Shown in pieces: positions 15,541 through 18,021 of a stretch of DNA of 18,021 nucleotides; positions within the stretch are counted from its first letter, which is position 1, and every line of letters starts with the position of its first letter. Source of the DNA: DASPJL01 sp035628645. GTDB lineage: Bacteria; Bacteroidota; Bacteroidia; Cytophagales; Cyclobacteriaceae. A model generated the notes under the pieces. It was not told where the DNA came from. It saw only the letters and a program-made list of their open reading frames with translations, and searched no databases. Position numbers and translations under genes: made by a program. The DNA lies in assembly GCA_035628645.1 (NCBI GenBank), contig DASPJL010000055.1, positions 1-18,021 of the forward strand, in the 5' to 3' direction.

Positions 15541-16743
15541 ATGAACCAAAATATTCAAAAGCTCTATAAAATAGCCAAAAAGAAGGAAAGGAAAATAATC
15601 GGGCTGATGTCAGGTACTTCCCTGGATGGATTGGATGTAGCGCTTTGCAGGTTTAAAGGTAGTGGTTTGGAAACTGAAGCTTCCATTGATTTTTTCGATA
15701 CGATACCTTACGATGAATCTATAAAATCAAAGATTCGAAAAGTATTTGCTAAAGAACAGGTAGAGCTTCAACATCTTTGTCTTTTAAATCCCTGGATTGG
15801 AAGTTTACACGGTGAAATGATTCTCCAATGTCTGAAAAAATGGAAAATTTCTCCCTCAGAAGTAGATTTGATTGCCAGTCACGGGCAAACAATTTTTCAT
15901 GCACCTAGTTCATTTCACAAACTTGAAAACTTCCCGAATTCTACCCTTCAGATCGGAGATGGTGATCACATTGCTATAAAAACAGGAATCATCACATTTA
16001 GTGATTTTAGACAAAAACATGTGGCTGGCGGAGGTGAAGGAGCGCCTTTAGCAGTATATGGAGATTTTTTGCTTTTCTCAAAAAAAGACGAAGACAGAAT
16101 AATGCTAAATATTGGCGGTATTGCCAACTTCACTTATTTGTCAGGCGATCTTGATGCAACCAAAATGTATTCCACTGACGTGGGGCCAGGAAATACCCTG
16201 ATCGACGCTTTCACCCGCATTTATTTTCCTGGAAAAAATTATGATGAAAATGGGCAAATTGCTTCAGAAGGAACGGTTCATCCTGGCTTGCTAGGTGAAC
16301 TTAAATCGTCTCTTTTTTTTGATGCGGAAATACCTAAAACAACAGGTCCTGAACTGTTCAGCATAAATTATGTAAAAGAAGCACAGCGAAAATCCAACAC
16401 GGAAGATTTATCGGGCAAAGATCTAATTGCCACGCTCACCCTGCTGAGTGCAGAAGGAATAGCAGACAGTATTAAGAAAAAATTCAAGAAAAACATCTAC
16501 CCCGTTATCTATTTAAGCGGAGGTGGAATGCACAATTCGACACTAGTAAAGATGATAAAAGAATTGCTTCCAGGGGCTATTCTTAAAACAACACAGGAAC
16601 TGTCCATTCAACCAGATGCAAAAGAAGCGGTCTTATTTGCTGTTCTTGCCAACGAAAGCGTGGCAGCCGGGAAACCTTCCTTAGGAGCTCCAGCCAGTTT
16701 AATCCCTGATGTTTTTATGGGAAAAGTTTCCTTTCCCATTTAG
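15541..16743 (+). CDS. anmK: Anhydro-N-acetylmuramic acid kinase
   Basis: A 400-residue AnmK, which opens the 1,6-anhydro ring of anhydroMurNAc and phosphorylates it to MurNAc-6-phosphate, a cytosolic step of peptidoglycan recycling. Family blocks are: IIGLMSGTSLDGLDVALCRF (19-38), DLIASHGQTIFH (109-120), TLQIGDGDHIA (135-145), DFRQKHVAGGGEGAPLA (155-171), MLNIGGIANFTYL (188-200), STDVGPGNTLIDAF (211-224), and a second-domain glycine motif VIYLSGGGMHN near 324. An in-frame TAG at 15529-15531 rules out a longer start. In the DFRQKHVAGGG block a His (H160) stands where many homologues have Asp. It follows the PPTase gene by 88 bases and ends before a strong terminator. The link to ddl and PASTA genes elsewhere in the window is only thematic. 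Confidence 0.94.
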   Translation: MNQNIQKLYKIAKKKERKIIGLMSGTSLDGLDVALCRFKGSGLETEASIDFFDTIPYDESIKSKIRKVFAKEQVELQHLCLLNPWIGSLHGEMILQCLKKWKISPSEVDLIASHGQTIFHAPSSFHKLENFPNSTLQIGDGDHIAIKTGIITFSDFRQKHVAGGGEGAPLAVYGDFLLFSKKDEDRIMLNIGGIANFTYLSGDLDATKMYSTDVGPGNTLIDAFTRIYFPGKNYDENGQIASEGTVHPGLLGELKSSLFFDAEIPKTTGPELFSINYVKEAQRKSNTEDLSGKDLIATLTLLSAEGIADSIKKKFKKNIYPVIYLSGGGMHNSTLVKMIKELLPGAILKTTQELSIQPDAKEAVLFAVLANESVAAGKPSLGAPASLIPDVFMGKVSFPI

Positions 16744-16775
16744 AAAGCTTGAAGCAAAATGTCCCATTGAATAGA

Positions 16776-16807
16776 AAAAAGAGATACGGTAAAGGGTATC
16801 TCTTTTT
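16776..16807. terminator. Bidirectional intrinsic terminator between anmK and the PRC-barrel gene
   Basis: AAAAAGAGATAC (16776-16787) pairs perfectly with GTATCTCTTTTT (16796-16807), a 12-bp stem with an 8-base loop (GGTAAAGG). On the + strand the stem ends in a T-run; on the - strand the A-run likewise becomes a U-run. It lies between two convergent stop codons, 32 bases after anmK. Confidence 0.85.
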
Positions 16808-16837
16808 CCTGAAATAGAATATTCAAAATAAATTAGC

Positions 16838-17293
16838 TTAGATTATTACTCCTCCTCTTGGATAAGGCTGATTTGTCGGATCTACCGCCGCACCTCCCCA
16901 GTAAGTGTATGCCTCGTTGTAATAATGATCGTTGGTTTCAGGCCAATGATCTTCATCGAAGCCTGGAGCGCTTTTTAAATAATCCTTGTCTCTGTTTAAA
17001 ATGAATACTTCTCTTAATGGATCCAATTTAAATTCTCGCCAGGGAATGGCAAATAGTTTTTGCCCCATTCCAAGGAATCCTCCGAATTGTAGCACTGCGT
17101 ACTCTATGGATCCTCCATCAATATTAATCATCAGGTTTTTTATAGATCCCAGGTTTTCACCTTCAGGATTTTCTACATCATCTCCTATAATAGAAGTGGC
17201 GGTTAACCTTCTGACAGGACGATTGGCATTAGGACCTTCCTGATTCTCACCTGTCCTGTTGTCCGTCTCATAACTTTTTTCATACATGGCCAT
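16838..17293 (-). CDS. PRC-barrel domain protein
   Basis: A 151-residue soluble protein. An N-terminal polar segment (1-26) is followed by a PRC-barrel domain at about 27-108: RLTATSIIGDDVENPEGENL (29-48), then GSIKNLMINIDGGSIEYAVL (49-68), QFGGFLGMGQKLFAIPWREF (69-88), and KLDPLREVFILNRDKDYLKS (89-108). The tail is rich in Tyr, Asn and Pro (PETNDHYYNEAYTYWGG) and ends in RGGVII. PRC barrels occur in RimM, photosynthetic reaction centres and many small stress-associated proteins; this one resembles the last group, but its role is not known. A second Met two codons in (MAMYEK) is an alternative start. A strong Shine-Dalgarno precedes the ATG, and a 15-base palindrome lies further upstream. Confidence 0.85.
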   Translation of the reverse strand: MAMYEKSYETDNRTGENQEGPNANRPVRRLTATSIIGDDVENPEGENLGSIKNLMINIDGGSIEYAVLQFGGFLGMGQKLFAIPWREFKLDPLREVFILNRDKDYLKSAPGFDEDHWPETNDHYYNEAYTYWGGAAVDPTNQPYPRGGVII

Positions 17294-17297
17294 AACT

Positions 17298-17306
17298 ACC
17301 TCCTTT
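17298..17306 (-). promoter_or_regulatory. Strong Shine-Dalgarno of the PRC-barrel gene
   Basis: On the - strand the gene is preceded by AAAAAAAGGAGGT, with four bases (AGTT) before the ATG. This is a near-complete anti-16S complement at a workable distance. The other genes in this window lack such a site, as is usual in Bacteroidota, so it both supports this start and stands out. Confidence 0.75.
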
Positions 17307-17331
17307 TTTTGAGTTTAACATTCCTTTTTCA

Positions 17332-17346
17332 TCAATCAATGATTGA
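17332..17346. promoter_or_regulatory. 15-base palindrome upstream of the PRC-barrel gene, possible operator
   Basis: TCAATCA-A-TGATTGA is a perfect palindrome about a central base, 38 bases upstream of the PRC-barrel start in a divergent promoter region. The form suits a dimeric regulator site, but no second copy was found in the window. Confidence 0.35.
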
Positions 17347-17571
17347 CTCTATTTATAATTACTCCTTTTACTGGAGATGGTTTCAAATGGAGTTTATCTG
17401 AATTTTCTTTTTAAAAAAATAATTTTGATAGCCTCGGTATTTATCAATTGCTATTCCTCTTTTTTAACTCACTTCAACTTTTTACGTTTTTACTCCTATC
17501 GGGAATTTTGTTGATGTAACAATAGAACTCCTAAGACGTATGATCTCAACCTTAAATTAACGCAAGTGGAA

Positions 17572-18021
17572 ATGATGAAAAAGGTTTTACCAATTATTGT
17601 ATTTTTCGTTCTGTTTATTCACAAATCTATCTCTCAATCAATCGTTCAGGCACCTTACTATCCGATGGTTGACTGGGATACTTCACCATACAGATCCTTT
17701 AAGCTTACCGGAGGAGCCAATCCAAATTACAATACCACTTTCAGACTTTTATGGCCCAAAAATTATGACTCCACCATGGTTAGTAATCTAAACTATCCAC
17801 TGGTGATCATGCTTCATGGCGGTGGAGAATCTGCTCTCGGAAATGCAAGATTTGGCACATATCCTAACGGAGATCCAAGAAGATATAATAATGACCACCA
17901 ATTACTTTTTCATGGCCATGAATATTTGAAGGCTGTAAATGAAGGCGTGTGGCCAGGTTTTGTTTTATTTCCCCAGAACATCTATGGAAGCTGGGTAAGC
18001 GCCGATTGGATGTTGGGAGAT
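17572..18021 (+). CDS. Secreted alpha/beta-hydrolase-like (esterase/polyhydroxybutyrate-depolymerase-type) protein, 5' part
   Basis: An open frame from ATG 17572 (or the adjacent ATG at 17575) to the window edge gives 150 residues with no stop; the rest lies outside. It begins with a signal peptide (MMKKVLPIIVFFVLFIHKSI, cleavage near SQS). Then comes a beta-rich segment (FRLLWPKNYD) followed by YPLVIMLHGGGE (about 76-87), the first core strand and oxyanion-hole loop typical of alpha/beta hydrolases such as feruloyl esterases, PHB depolymerases and phospholipase/carboxylesterases. VLFPQNIYGSW near 131-141 fits the next core strand. The nucleophile Ser, Asp and His would lie beyond the window, as would any T9SS tail. 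No Shine-Dalgarno is apparent. Confidence 0.75.
   Translation, partial: MMKKVLPIIVFFVLFIHKSISQSIVQAPYYPMVDWDTSPYRSFKLTGGANPNYNTTFRLLWPKNYDSTMVSNLNYPLVIMLHGGGESALGNARFGTYPNGDPRRYNNDHQLLFHGHEYLKAVNEGVWPGFVLFPQNIYGSWVSADWMLGD

Noticed and set aside
15489..15569. 26-codon frame (MNTDDKAIIFSLKIAKANEP...) overlapping the anmK start
   Set aside because: Too short, no ribosome binding site, and ends inside anmK in another frame. A leader peptide is possible but nothing supports it.

Overview
The window looks like a chromosomal segment from a member of the Bacteroidota, most likely of the Cytophagales type. Three things point there: two secreted proteins end in type IX secretion (T9SS) type-A C-terminal sorting domains (PNP motif near the start, basic tail), the DNA looks AT-rich by eye, and starts mostly lack Shine-Dalgarno sequences while one perfect Bacteroidetes-type TAnnTTTG promoter element is visible. 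No mobile element, CRISPR array, tRNA or rRNA was recognised.

Left part, all on the + strand (1-9437): the tail of a membrane protein; an Mrp/ApbC-type P-loop ATPase and a small NifU C-terminal-domain protein, a pair for iron-sulfur cluster handling; a secreted M43 (pappalysin-type) metalloprotease; an 897-residue protein made of two complete D-Ala-D-Ala-ligase-like halves; a membrane-anchored three-PASTA-domain protein; and a second T9SS cargo protein of unknown function. The ligase, PASTA and cargo genes are close-spaced and suggest a cell-envelope group.

Middle part, all on the - strand (9505-14531): an AI-2E/PerM-family membrane protein, a PA0069-type radical SAM protein, then (in transcription order) a WD40 beta-propeller, a DivIVA-domain coiled-coil protein and dihydroneopterin aldolase FolB. 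A 509-base gene-free stretch lies between folB and the radical SAM gene; it holds a 4 x 11 bp tandem repeat and a perfect 17-bp inverted repeat that probably terminates the folB transcript.

Right part (14823-18021): a Sfp-type phosphopantetheinyl transferase with a promoter element almost touching its ATG, anhydro-N-acetylmuramate kinase (AnmK), a probable bidirectional terminator, a PRC-barrel protein on the - strand with an unusually strong Shine-Dalgarno, and the beginning of a secreted alpha/beta-hydrolase-like protein that runs off the window.

The observation most worth following is the tandem Ddl. The first half keeps the Glu-Ser-Tyr active-site triad of DdlB but has Asp for a metal-binding Glu. 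The second half has the metal ligands but carries Ser-to-Cys and Tyr-to-Phe changes in the triad, the Tyr-to-Phe one being linked to D-Ala-D-Lac (depsipeptide) synthesis in known ligases. This suggests two specialised active sites in one chain. Apart from this, most genes are ordinary housekeeping or secreted-protein genes, and I see no clear undescribed multi-gene system.
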